From: Syngnathus acus | Taxonomy: Eukaryota; Chordata; Actinopteri; Syngnathiformes; Syngnathidae | DNA: 64,000 nucleotides | Direction: 5' to 3' | Assembly (NCBI RefSeq): GCF_901709675.1 | Contig: NC_051098.1 | Coordinates: 2,282,500 to 2,346,499 of the forward strand | Part shown: positions 10,658-23,500 of the stretch, piece by piece | Layout of the letters: each line of letters begins with the position of its first letter | Position numbering within the stretch: the stretch's first letter is position 1 | Notes under the pieces: generated by a model | What the model saw: the letters and a program-made list of their open reading frames with translations, nothing else | Database searches by the model: none | Told to the model about the DNA's origin: nothing | Position numbers and translations under genes: made by a program

Positions 10658-11057
10658 CCTTTTCATACAAATAAAGCTACCTGTGGCACAAAGGCAGCAA
10701 AAGAAATCAACAATGCATGTAAGTCAAAACAACAAAATTAAACATTTGTGCTAAACAGACAGACTGACAAAGTAAGATTACATTATACATAATATACTGG
10801 TACTGGCGAAATAATTGAGCATGGAGTAATATTCTTCGTTCAATGTCAGCCTAATATGAACTGAAGGTTGGATGTCAGTCATTCAAAAATAGAACAGATT
10901 GTCAATTATATTCCCAAGTTCATGCAAATGTATAAATCATTAACAATGACCTAAAAAAATTCCCTGTCCACCGGCCAACTGTGCAGCTTTCCCTTTACTG
11001 TATGTCATAGCAGGTGCAAAATGAAAACAGAGGGAAGGTGGGATATCCTGTTTTGAA

Positions 11058-11500
11058 TTACGGGACAAATTTGGATTCCACCGTGAGCACTTGGTCGGAA
11101 GGTGCTGTTTCCATCTCATCCTGGCTGGAGGGGCTGCTGGCTGTGGCAGCCTCACGGGGAGGTGGTAGAATTGTGGTGTGTGTGATGCTAAAAGTGCTGC
11201 TGCTGCTGGTGCAATTGGTAGTAGGTGTGGCACTGTCTTCCTCCTTGGGCTGCTTACTGGAAAATTCTGTGATGCTAAACACAAACTGGAGGCAACCAAG
11301 TTTTATGTAGCTACCGTGGTGGAGCATGGCTGTGCCCTCCCAGCCTGCCCCACTGCCTCCAATCAGGCTTGAGCTGCTTGCCTTACAGCTGCATAACTGC
11401 TCCAAGCCACCTTGAGGGTGGCTGCTCATGACTCCGCCAACTGGGAGCAATCCCACCACAGATGTGGGATCCTCTTCATCTGCCCATTTCTTGCTGCGAC
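11058..11500 (-). CDS. phf12: PHF12 exon 15 (terminal)
   Basis: Residues 860-1006 and TAA at 11060-11058. Contains [20 protein letters not shown] and LLHH-like [18 protein letters not shown], the conserved C-terminal block, then a Ser/Thr/Pro tail ending SKFVP. Acceptor CCCCAG. Confidence 0.95.
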
Positions 11501-14500
11501 CTGGGGGAAGAAAAACCTAGGTGTCTTAGCGATGCTGAACTGCAAAACTAATTTTTCTGCTAGAGTCAGAAACAAGATTAACCCTCATTTCTTGAAGTAA
11601 GTAGAACTTACGAATGATGCCTTGGACCTTAGCCACTAGGCCACTGGGTGGAGATGGCGAGGCCTTCTCAGAGAAATCACAGGAGTAAAGGACGTTGTCC
11701 ACCGTAGTACCATGCTCACTGTAGTTTAGCAACTCATAATGCTTGGTGTTCTACAAACATGCCAAGTCAAAACCACATCCATTAATCAAAGCATTAACAT
11801 GAATCATGAAAACACTTGCCTTACCTCATCGTAGAATATACAGGCGTGTTTCCCCGATATGAAGTTGCAATGACCATAGTTTGGAAGGCACACATCCATA
11901 TCAGCACCTTTATTTCAAAAGAAATTAAATATAATGTTCAATATTTTGAAAATAAGATACAACACTGACATTTCTCTTGGATATACAAAATGTGTATATT
12001 GTACTACAGAAAGATTCACAAAGGTGACCATACCTCAGCTTTTGAAGTCATGAATTAGGATTTTTTTAAAAAAGGTCAAAGTTGAGCTGAAATTTCAATG
12101 TGACATAGACTGAGTCACAAAAAATACAAATTCATGCCATACAACTTAATTTTTTTTGTCATCCTTTGTATGTCTCAGTCTCAAGTCAACTGCCCCATCA
12201 TGTTTTTTTTAACAAAATCACATTCTCACGTGTGTATTCCACTTTACTCAATTGTATTTCCATTTTAACGCAATTCAGCAGATTTATTGGTTTAGAGATG
12301 CAAGTATGTCATGAAAATAGCAGAGGTGGGCATTCATTTTCAAAACAATGCATGTGGGTGCGCGCCACTGTGAAGGCTTGAATCAAGGGAATGACAATTG
12401 ACAAATGGACGTCAGCAGTGGCAGAAGCCCCTTTTTTTTAACCCATTTAAGATAGGAGCGCATTACCACATTTCACCCACTAGAGAACGCTGTTAAGCAG
12501 TTTTACCTCTAAGACCGGAAATGTAGATACATTTTGTTTTCCTTGACCCCCGGATCTGGAAAAACTGAAAAAACTCAGAGGACTTTGGACAGGAAGGCTA
12601 GTTCGATTTGTTTGGGGAACAAGGCCAAACCAAAGCAAATGAATTGCAATGTTCTATTTACTGTTTGTTTCAGTTCATCTAGTAGCCAAAGAAATGCATC
12701 AAAATTAACACACGACAGCGCCGTTGGTTCCCCAGTATGGTATCCATCCATCCATCCATTTTCTGAACCGCTTAGTCCCCACGGGGGTCGCGGGAGTGCT
12801 GGAGCCTATCCCAGCCGTCAACGGGCAGTAGGCGGGGGACACCCTGAACCGGTTGCCAGCCGATCGCAGGGCACACAGAGACAAACAACCATTTGCACTC
12901 GCACACACACTTAGGGACAATTTGGAGTCTTCAATCGGCCTACCAAGCATGTTTTTGGGATGTGGGAGGAAACCGGAGTGCCCGGAGAAAACCCACGCGG
13001 GCCCGGGGAGAACATGCAAACTCCACACAGGGAGGGCCGGAGGTGGAATCGAACCCGCACCCTCCTAACTGTGAGGCGGACGTGCTACCCAGTGCGCCAC
13101 CGAGCCGCCCCCCCAGTATGGTATATGTATAAATTTCTAAATAAGTGACGACGCGCTTGAAGACTTCGAACCAGGTGAACCATCAGATCGGGGTTTGTGG
13201 CCACAAAAATGTTTGTGGACAATGGGGAAAAAGAAGAATTTTGAAGGCTTTGAGTCAGAATGGCGGACTAATTTTGATTGAGGCTGTTTTAAACGCACGA
13301 AGCCCCAGTGATAAAGGTACAATTTTCAAAACTATATTGACTTTATGCGAAAGTCACAAGTGTTCCACCAACACTTCAGGTTTACGGGATGAATTTCCAG
13401 CAACACTTCAGGTTTACGGGAGTGCTTCTAAAGTCATCCTTACGTTTTAGAGGCCTGAATGTGCTACATAAAGGACGGACAGACGAACAGATGTTTGTTT
13501 ATACTATTAATAAAGATGGATTGACACTGATAAAAGGCATTATCTTGCAAACTAGCTCACTTTATGAACCCCACACCGTGAGGAATCTAGCAGATGTCCG
13601 AAAGGAAGCTGAGAGTGGCTGTTGTGACTGACAACGCTCGCAACATGGATGCAGACGTAAGAGAGGGTGGTTGTGAGCTCCACATTAAGTGCTCCTTGTG
13701 CAGCATGCACTATATATCTAATTGTTCAGGCTAGTCTTAAAGTTGGCCGCGTATCACGTTTGCTGATACGTGTCAGGCACATTGTTTGTTGTTTCACCGA
13801 GGCTCAACAGCAACAGCACTTTTGACATTTAAATACACAGCGCTGTAGCTCTATTGTACATACACTACCGTTCAAAAGTTTGGGGTCACAAAATTGTTTG
13901 GGTGACCCCAAACTTTTGAACGGTAGTGTATATATTTATTTAGATAATTATTTATAGATTATATATATAATCTTCTGTGTAAAAAATCTTATAATATATA
14001 TGTATACTTATATTCATAGATTTTTTATAATCTTATACAAATATAAGATATAATTTATAATATTTAATTCATAATATTTTATTATAATAATATTTACACT
14101 ACCGTTCAAAAGTTTGGGGTCACCCAAACAATTTTGTGACCCCAAACTTTTGAACGGTAGTGTACTTTGATTATACACGATTTTCTAACGTGTTTTTTTG
14201 TCATGGTCACCAATTTTTCATCCTAAATACATTTTCAAGTACCGTACTTTCTGCACAATAAGGCACATTTAAAAGCCTTTAATATTCTCAAAAAAAAAAA
14301 CAAGGTGCACCTTATAAAAAGGCGCACCTTGTTTTTTTGTGTGGACCAAATTACAAAATCTGTAAAGTTGTTTTGTGTGGCTTCCGTATTGTAGAGACGT
14401 AATAGAAGTTTGTCCTCTCCAGACTTAAAGGAGGGTCAGTCACCCTGCATACAGCAGACCAGGAGGCAACTGCTTGGCTTAGGGACTTTGCATTCGCTAA

Positions 14501-17500
14501 ATAAATAAACAGGCGTAATATGAAGACCCAATGAACCAATCAGAGGACATTACATTTTACGTAGATCGGAGCAAAAAAACAATCAGGACTGTACGTAACG
14601 CGTAGAGTTTGTACCTCCGTCGCCATTGATAAACAAATACAGCAGTGGTTCCCAAAGTGGGCGGTACCGCCCCCCTGGGGGCGGTGGAAAGATCTGGGGG
14701 GGCGGTGAGGAAGAAAGGGGCGGTAGGGGGGCGGCAGTCGATTTGTACACAACACGCCGCTCTGGCCCAGTCAGATCCGACAGCATAGACTACAAAAGCA
14801 AAAGCTCAGGTTTGTAATTTCAAGCTTGTAATGTTCAGAATTTTATCTTATAATAAAAACCGCATTCTGGCGGTCAACATCATCTTGAGTTCAAGTCAAC
14901 ATGAAATTGGGGACTCGCCAGAACGCGCCGTGTTGTGTTGTGTTGAGCTGGTTAGGGCAGTGGTCCCCAACCACCGGGCCGCGGACTGGTACCGGTCCGT
15001 GGGTCACTTCTTTCCAAGCAAAGAAACCGACTGAAAATTACTGACCGCGGGGATCTACGACTTCTTCTTAGTGAGTTCCAGCCTGATGTTGAGAAGCTTA
15101 TGTCCCTGCACCAAGCACATCCATCCCATTAATATTACGTGTGAGACAATGAAGGTTACTGGTGGAATGTTTATTTACGATTCTATGTTGCTGAAACAGT
15201 TAAAACTGCTAAAAAATAAATTGGTTTACTAAATACTAAATTGGGTTTTATTTGTGAAATACACATTTGTGTTTAACCTTTCTCTTTTCAAATTGCAGCA
15301 AACCAAATATCAAGAAAGAGGTGTTTGTTTCCATATGTGCCTTGGGGGGGGGGGGGGGCGGCTAGGAATTCACTGGGGAGCCAAAGGGGGCGCCAGCCTG
15401 CAAAAGTTTGGGAACCACTGAAATACAGTAATCCCTCGTTTATCGCAGATAATTGGTTCCAAATACCACCCGCGATAAGTGACATTTTTATCTCTACATT
15501 TTTTGTGTGTCAATAAATGTATATGAAACCATTTACAGTGCCTTGGGAAAGTATTCGGCCCCCTTGAACCTTTCAACATTTCGCCACATTTCAGGCTTCA
15601 AACATCCATCCATCCATCCATCCATCCATCCATCCATCCATCCATCCATCCATCCATCCATCCATCCATCCATCCATCCATCCATCCATTTTCTGAACCG
15701 CTTAGTCCCCACGGGAGTGCTGGAGCCTATCCCAGCCGTCATCGGGCAGTAGGCGGGGGACACCCTGAACCGGTTGCCAGCCGATCGCAGGGCACACAGA
15801 GACAAACAACCATTTGCACTCGCACTCACACCTAGGGACAATTTGGAGTCTTCAATCGGCCTACCAAGCATGTTTTTGGGATGTGGGAGGAAACCGGAGT
15901 GCCCGGAGAAAACTCACGCGGGCCCGGGGAGAACATGCAAACTCCACACAGGGAGGGCCGGAGGTGGAATCGAACCCGCACCCTCCTAACTGTGAGGCGG
16001 ACGTGCTACCCAGTGGACCACCGAGCCGCCTGGCTTCAAACATAAAGATATAAAACTTACATTTTTTGTCAAGAATCAACAAGTGGGCCACAATCGTGAA
16101 GTGGAACGAAATTTATTGGATAATTTAAACTTTTTTAACAAATAAAAAACTGAAAAGTGGGGCGTGCAATATTATTCGGCCCCTTTACTTTCAGTGCAGC
16201 AAACTCACTCCAGAAGTTCAGTGAGGATCTTTGAATGATCCAATGTTGTCTGTCCTAAATGACTGATGATGATAAATAGAATGCACCTGTGTGTAATCAA
16301 GTCTCCGTATAAATGCACCTACTCTTTGATAGTCTCAGGGTTCTGCTTAAAGCGCAGAGAGAACCATGAAGACAAAGGAACACACCAGGCAGGTCCGAGA
16401 TACCGTTGTGGAGAAGTTTAAAGCCGGATTTGGATACAAAAAGATTTCCCAAGCTTTAAACATCTCAAGGAGCACTGTGCAAGCAATTACCGTTTTTTCC
16501 CATGTATAATGCGCAAAATTTAACTAATTTATTGTCCTAAAATCTGGGGTGCGCATTATACATGGGCACAATTTTTCTTTTTTTTTTCTTTAATCCGGAT
16601 ATCATACGGAGGCCGCCATTACAGATGCGCTTTCTTCTCTGCTGTTCACTTCAAACACGCTCCATACGAATACAATGCTCTCGTATCAGACGCTTGCTTG
16701 ATAACCTGCTCGTTTGCTGTCACAATGTACCCTACACAAATCCGAAACATTTCTTTGCTATTGAGTTTGCTAGCGCATGCGCAGTGATACTGACCGGCAG
16801 AATAACATCCGGTTGTTCCCAAAGATGATATTTTTTCTGAAATAATTTTACGTTTACGGACTTAAGTAGGAGTCAAAATTTGGGTGCGTATTATACATGG
16901 GTACAGGCTTTTTTCCAGCATCAACATGCCATTTTTAGGGTGCGTATTATACATGGGGGCGCATTATACATGGAAAAAAACGGTATATTGAAATGGAAGG
17001 AGTATCAGACCACTGCAAATCTACCAAGACCTGGCCGTCCCTCCAAACTTTCATCTCAAACAAGGAGAAGATTGATCAGAGATGCAGCCAAGAGGCCCAT
17101 GATCACTCTGGATGAACTGCAGATAACTACAGCTGAGGTGGGAGAGTCTGTCCATAGGACAACAATCAGTCGTGCACTGCACAAATCTGGCCTTTAAGGA
17201 AGAGTGGCAAGAAGAAAGCCATTTCTCAAAGATATCCATAAAAAGTCTCGTTTAAAGTTTGCCACAAGCCGCCTGGGAGACACACCAAGCGTGGAAGAAG
17301 GTGCTCTGGTCAGATGAAACCAAAATCGAACTTTTTGGCCACAATGCAAAACGATATGTTTGGCGTAAAAGCAACACAGCTCATCACCCTGAACACACCA
17401 TCCCCACTGTCAAACATGGTGGTGGCAGCATCATGGTTTGGGCCTGCTTTTCTTCAGCAGGGACAGGGAAGATGGCTAAAATTGATGGGAAGATGGATGG

Positions 17501-20500
17501 AGCCAAATACAGGACCAATCTGGAAGAAAACCTGTTGGAGTCTGCAAAAGACCTGAGACTGGGACGGAGATTTATCTTCCAACAGGACAATGATCCAAAA
17601 CATAAAGCCAAATCTACAATGGAATGGTTCACAAATAGACGTATCCAGGTGTTAGAATGGCCAAGTCAAAGTCCAGACCTGAATCCAATCGAGAATCTGT
17701 GGAAAGAGCTGAAGACTGCTGTTCACAAACGCTTTCCATCCAACCTCACTGAGCTCCAGCTGTTTTGCAAGGAAGAATGGGCAAGAATTCCAGTCTCTCG
17801 ATGTGCAAAACTGATAGACATACCCCAAGCGACTTGCAGCTGTAATTGCAGCAAAAGGTGGCGCTACAAAGTATTAGCGCAAGGGGGCCGAATAATATTG
17901 CACGCCCCACTTTTCTGTTTTTTATTTGTTAAAAAAGTTTAAATTATCCAATAAAGTTTGTTCCACTTCACGATTGTGTCCCACTTGTTGATTCTTGACA
18001 AAAAAATTAAACTTTTATATCTTTTTGTTTGAAGCCTGAAATGTCGCGAAATGTTGAAAGGTTCAAGGGGGCCGAGTACTTTCGCAAGGCACTGTAAGTG
18101 CATATTTTATTATTAGAACATTAAATAATTGTTTCAAACACGTAAGTGATACATTAATAATATAAATAACAGAAAATTTTGTATAAATATTGAAAATATA
18201 AATATTATACGTGTGTTCGTGTAACATGTTAACAAGAAGTACTGGGCAGGCTAGCGAGTTAGTGGAAAGATGCTAATTCGCGATCATGCTAACACACGAA
18301 AACGGACCTCTAAAGGAATTTAAACGAACATTTGGAGCAATACTACATTGTCCTAAAGGTTAGACACGTGATCGTTCATTTCTCTTGTTAGGAGACCCAC
18401 TTACATCGTTAATGACTCCTGTACCACTGTAACCGACATATGTACACGAACGTAAAACAGTAAGTGGTATCGCCTGAAAACGGCCTTCAAAATAAACCAC
18501 CCTACCTCAAATCAAAGCACGGCTGAATCACATAAATAACATGGAGAATTCTTAACACATACTGTAAATATGTTTTTAGAACAACTTTTATTATTATAAA
18601 TTTTTTATAACAAGGTACAAGTGTACATGCTCTAAATATGTTTTTAGAACTCTTATTATTATAAAAAAAATTCTGTAACAAGGTACAAACACTGTAAATA
18701 TGTTTTTAGGACTTATTATAAAAAGGTACAAGTGTACGCGCTGCAATTGTGTGGGCACTCCTTGCCTTCTGCTGGCGTGTGGGCATGTTTTGTAGCATAC
18801 CGTATTTTCCGCCCTAAAAGGCGCACCTAAAAACCTAAAATTTTCTCAAAAGCCGACAGTGCGCCTTATAGTCCAGTGCGCCTTATATATGGATCAATTG
18901 ATGAATTTGTTGATCCATACTGGTTGTACACAGTGCTCTGCCAAAATGTTTCAGTACGTTTTAGTACGACTAGTAAATTACAAGGTCGCATCGCTTCCCA
19001 ACATTACGGTAACTTTAGTCAGGGGGCGTCACCGAATAGCTGTTGTACGCGCGAGGCTATTTCATTTCAAAATAGGCTGCTCCGTTAATGTTTCGAGTAA
19101 ATTTACGGATTGATATGGAAGGGAAACATAGGTAAGCAGTACCAATGTGTTAGATCGAACTTTAGTCAGTTCCGATCATTTTATAGGAGATCGTTTGAGA
19201 AACGCGATTGTTTACACTTTGCTGAGGCTCATGGGAGATTGCGAGCTGAGGCTCGTGGGACTTTGCGGATGGCTAATGCTATAACGATAGCTGCTATACG
19301 TACCAGGCTATTTCATGTCAAAATAGGCTGCTCTGTTAATGTTTCGAGTAAATCTACGGATCGATATGGAAGGGAAACATAGGTAAGCAGTACCAATGCG
19401 TTAGATCGAACTTTAATCAGTTCCGATCATTTTATAGGAGATCGTTTGAGAAACGCGATTGTTTACACTTTGCTGAGGCTCATGGGAGATTGCGAGCTGA
19501 GGCTCGTGGGACTTTGCGGATGGCTAATGCTATGACGATAGCTGCTATACGTACCAGGCTATTTCATGTGAAAATAGGCTGCTCTGTTAATGTTTCGAGT
19601 AAATCTACGGATCGATATGGAAGGGAAACATAGGTAAGTAGTACCAATGCGTTAGATCGAACTTTAGTCAGTTCCGATCATTTTATAGGAGATCGTTTGA
19701 GAAACGCGATTGTTTACACTTTGCTGAGGCTCATGGGAGATTGCGAGCTGAGGCTCGTGGGACTTTGCGGATGGCTAATGCTATAACGATAGCTGCTATA
19801 CGTACCAGGCTATTTCATGTCAAAATAGGCTGCTCTGTTAATGTTTCGAGTAAATCTACGGATCGATATGGAAGGCAAACATAGGTAAGTAGTACCAATG
19901 CGTTAGATCGGACTTTAGTCAGTTCCGATCATTTTATAGGAGATCGTTTGAGAAACGCGATTGTTTACAGAGGGCTCGTTGGTTATTGGCTAGTGGATGC
20001 ATACCGCAACCCTAGTCAACCTCAGTTTGTTGCAGTATAGCTTCTATTTTATGCGCCTTATAATCCGGTGCGCCTTATATATGGACAAAGTTTTAAAATG
20101 GGCCGTTCATTGAAGGTGCGCCTTATAATCCGGTGCGCCTTTTAGGGCGGAAAATACGGTAATTCCTCAATTTAGAAGTTTTATTTTGACTTTTAATTTT
20201 TCTTTTAATTTGGAAAAAAAAAATCCGCGATGTAGTGAAACCGCGATAAACGAACCGGGATGTACCGAGGGATTACTGTACTATCTTTTGTGCAAATCTG
20301 TAAATTTGTTTTGTGTGGCTTCCGCCACACAGAGATGTAATATACAGATGTAATATGTAGACCCAATGAACCAATCAGAGGACATTACGTTTTACGTTGA
20401 TTGGCGCGGTAAACCAATCAGAGGACTGTACGTAACACGTTGAGTACTGTACGTAACACGTAGCGTACGTAACACATAGCGTACACGTAGGGGGATTATT

Positions 20501-23500
20501 TTGGCAAATGCAAGATTAGACGTAAAAATGGGAACACAAAATATTTCTCAAACTCTACAATATTGCTCCCTTTCTCCACCAAGACCTCAATGTGGGATCT
20601 CCACAGGTACACTTTAACCTAGCGTAGGTCAGAGACCATGGTCCATGTAACAATGATTACACAAGATGGTATACATTTCAGTCTGAAATGCTTCCAAACT
20701 TTCACAATTTTCTTTTTTTTTTTTTTTTTAATGGATTTCTCTTGCCGCTCCGTCAACCGCCTGCAAATTTTTCAATTTTTTTTGTATGAAGAATCTGTCC
20801 CCCGCCTACTGCTTGATGACTGCTGGGATAGGCTCCAGCACGCCCGCGACCCCTGTGGGGATAAGCGGTACAGAAAATGGATGGGATGGATGTTTTAAAT
20901 CAGTGGTTCCCAAAGTGGGCGGTACCGCCCCCCTGGGGGCGGTGGAAAGATCTGGGGTGGCGGTGAGGAAGAAAGGGGCGGTAGGGGGGCGGCAGTCGAT
21001 TTGTACACAACACGCCGCTCTGGCCCAGTCAGATCCGACAGCATAGACTACAAAAGCAAAAGCTCAGGTTTGTAATTTCAAGCTTGTAATGTTCAGAATT
21101 TTATCTTATAATAAAAACCGCATTCTGGCGGTCAACATCATCTTGAGTTCAAGTCAACATGAAATTGGGGACTCGCCAGAACGCGCCGTGTTGTGTTGAG
21201 CTGGTTAGGGCAGTGGTCCCCAACCACCGGGCCGCGGACCGGTACCGGTCCGTGGGTCACTTGGTACCGGGCCGCCAAGCCGCACAGAATTTTTTTTTTT
21301 ATCGACGATCAATTAATTCAGGTCAAGACACTCGTCCCGGCCACGTGACATGTTTCCCCAGTCGAGCCCGCAAAGCTAATATGTGGCGACAGGCTAACTA
21401 ACCAGGCAGTGAAGCATTCAAAACTGCTTCAACACATGGAGACCAAGCATCCTGCAATAAAAGACAAACCTTAAATCACTTCGGGTGTCATTGTCTCCGA
21501 TTACGTCTAGATGGGACCGGCACGTTTCTGAGAAACAAACTCAGTGCTCCCACTAATTCAACGTAATGGTAATGATATTATAAATGTATTATTTATTTAT
21601 TTATATAAATGTATTATTTATTTAGGTGTTTGTTTCCATATGTGCCTTGGGGGGGGGGGGCGCTAGGAATTCACTGGGGAGCCAAAGGGGGCGCCAGCCT
21701 GCAAAAGTTTGGGAACCACTGTTTTAAATGAATATGTAAATGCAAAATGCCAATACGGGAGAGATTTTAATTTTTTATGCACTGTAGTAATTTCCTGTGA
21801 GGGAGTGCACAGCTGAGAGGGAACACTTTTCCCAAGATTAGTACAAAACAAGATTGAGACATTCTGATAAAGTCGTCATGTCTTACCAGATCCTATGTAT
21901 AACGTTCGATAGCACATGCTAACAGCCTTTCCTTTTCCTGTTAGTGGGTAGAAGACAGCCCGGGCCTGCAACTTTTTCTGATCTGAAGAAACAAAAAACA
22001 CAAAAACCTCAAGATTGAAACTTGGCAATAATTGTATAAAATTCAACTTTATTGCAATGTTTAAATCTTACAGTCAGGGAGTGATGGTGGGGGTTTGGGA
22101 GCGTCGCTGGCATCTGTAGATAGAGTGCTGTGGGCTTTACTAGGGAAAAGCTGCTGGACCCTCTGCCATGCCAATAACTTAATCATCTCTGTATCAAGCA
22201 TGCCCAGCTCAATCCCTAAAAGATATGAATAAAATAACAAAAATTTCACAATTTTTGTAGATTAGTCTACAACTAAAACTATTGTACCTACCCCCATTAT
22301 CATCCATACAATCTTTCATGCAGAGATTAGTGATGGAAGAGACTGAATTTGAGTCCGTCAGTACCAAGCCAGCCTTCGCATCTGTAGAAACCACCAGGAC
22401 AGAATACAAAGATGGCACCAAGACCACATAAACTCGTTTTAGAAATTGCACAGTTCTTTCAATGCAAGACGACATTTAATAGAGAACATCTTGAGTGCCA
22501 GCTAATTTACAGCATACTGACTGACCTTCCAAGTGTCACAAAATATTGGTGTATGATTATGTAATGACAGAACAGCTATTTAAAGATTCGATGTTTGTCT
22601 TTCACTTAAAAAAACAACTCCACCATATTCCATTTTCTTTGTACATGGGTTGGTTTTGCTTAAAGCACCAATTTCAGACCATAACAAACAGCAGAAAACA
22701 AGCCATTTGTGAAAAGAACCATTTTAGGGACATCTATGCAAATGTTTTTTGATTTGGTGATGCCCAATATGAACTGTACTTTAGTTCTATAAAATAACAA
22801 TAACAAGAGTGAAAATGTGCTTTTCATGGCGAAATATTGTATTTGAGAAAAAAATCACCAGTGTGAGAATTTGAAAAACGTTACTAATTATTGGGCGCTT
22901 TTCTTTTTATCTGTCGAAAAATACTCCGCCACGGTAGTTCTTGCTCGGATGGAGAGATGGCGCCTTTTCATAAAATGCAAGCACCAAGACGGCCCTCCTT
23001 GAAAGTGTTCAATCTTCATCTCTTGTCCTATAGTTACTGCCCTCAGTCGAATGGAGAATGTAGAGACACTACTCTCGGCTGTTCTTTGGTCGATAATCCA
23101 TTATTCAAGTCGCTCTTCCAACTCTGGCCACCTCGCCTTGTTTCCCCAGAAACCTTTTTGTTTTCTTAACTCGGCGCAGTTCCTTTTCCTGCTTCTTCTG
23201 CTTCCGAACCATGGATTCATTCATGTTGAATTTTCTCACGGCTGCTCTATTACCATGTGCAACCGCGTAATCGATGGCCCGTAGTTTAAATTTTGCCTCC
23301 TAAGCATGTCTCTTCGTCAATGCCATAACCCTGTGGCTGCATTCGAGGAAGGTCAGAAATCGTAACAGTTCCGACCTCACAGCGTTCAAGGCCAGTGTCA
23401 ACAGGGATGGCTGATTCCAATAGATTGTTTGTTGTTCTCATTTATCACAACACACCACCAGAAAACCCTCTTCCCAATTTCCTAAATTTATATAAATAAA

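Larger units (their letters stand above)
12252..18094 (+). repeat. Duplicated unit 2, in PHF12 intron 12
   Basis: Near-identical copy of 3927-8810. Homology starts at TATTTCCATTTTAACGC and ends at the Tc1 right terminus (18094). It differs by a private SINE (12744-13110) and a private hAT element (14643-15420), and by having two palindromes where unit 1 has the pogo-like remnant. Confidence 0.85.
15536..18094 (+). mobile_element. Tc1-like element with nested SINE and MITE (unit 2)
   Basis: Termini CAGTGCCTTGGGAAAG and CTTTCGCAAGGCACTG with TA at 15534-15535 and 18095-18096. Carries the same SINE and MITE insertions as unit 1. Confidence 0.88.
15426..20278. mobile_element. CAGTAATCCCTCG element holding two other transposons
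   Basis: Left end CAGTAATCCCTCGTTTATCG, right end inverted ACCGAGGGATTACTG, flanked by TA. Between them sit a Tc1-like element and an 18.8-20.2 kb MITE. Its own sequence is only a few hundred bases, so it is non-autonomous. Confidence 0.75.
14242..20500. mobile_element. pogo-like MITE split by a 5-level nest
   Basis: Starts at a TA with CCGTACTTTCTGCACAATAA. Its body (GTGTGGCTTCCG, AATATGTAGACCCAATGAAC, CAATCAGAGGACATTAC) is interrupted at AAATA (14639) and resumes at CTATCTTTTGTGCAAATCTG after 20280, as shown by the uninterrupted related sequence at 44730-44755. The right terminus is not recognised, so the end is approximate. Confidence 0.6.

Noticed and set aside
11014-11372. Plus-strand ORFs opposite PHF12 exon 15
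   Set aside because: Antisense shadows of the conserved PHF12 C-terminus.
19110-20151. Recurrent 90-codon ORF in the pogo-like MITEs
   Set aside because: It repeats with the 251-bp unit and has no similarity to a transposase; similar ORFs at 29879 and 51562 are the same repeat.
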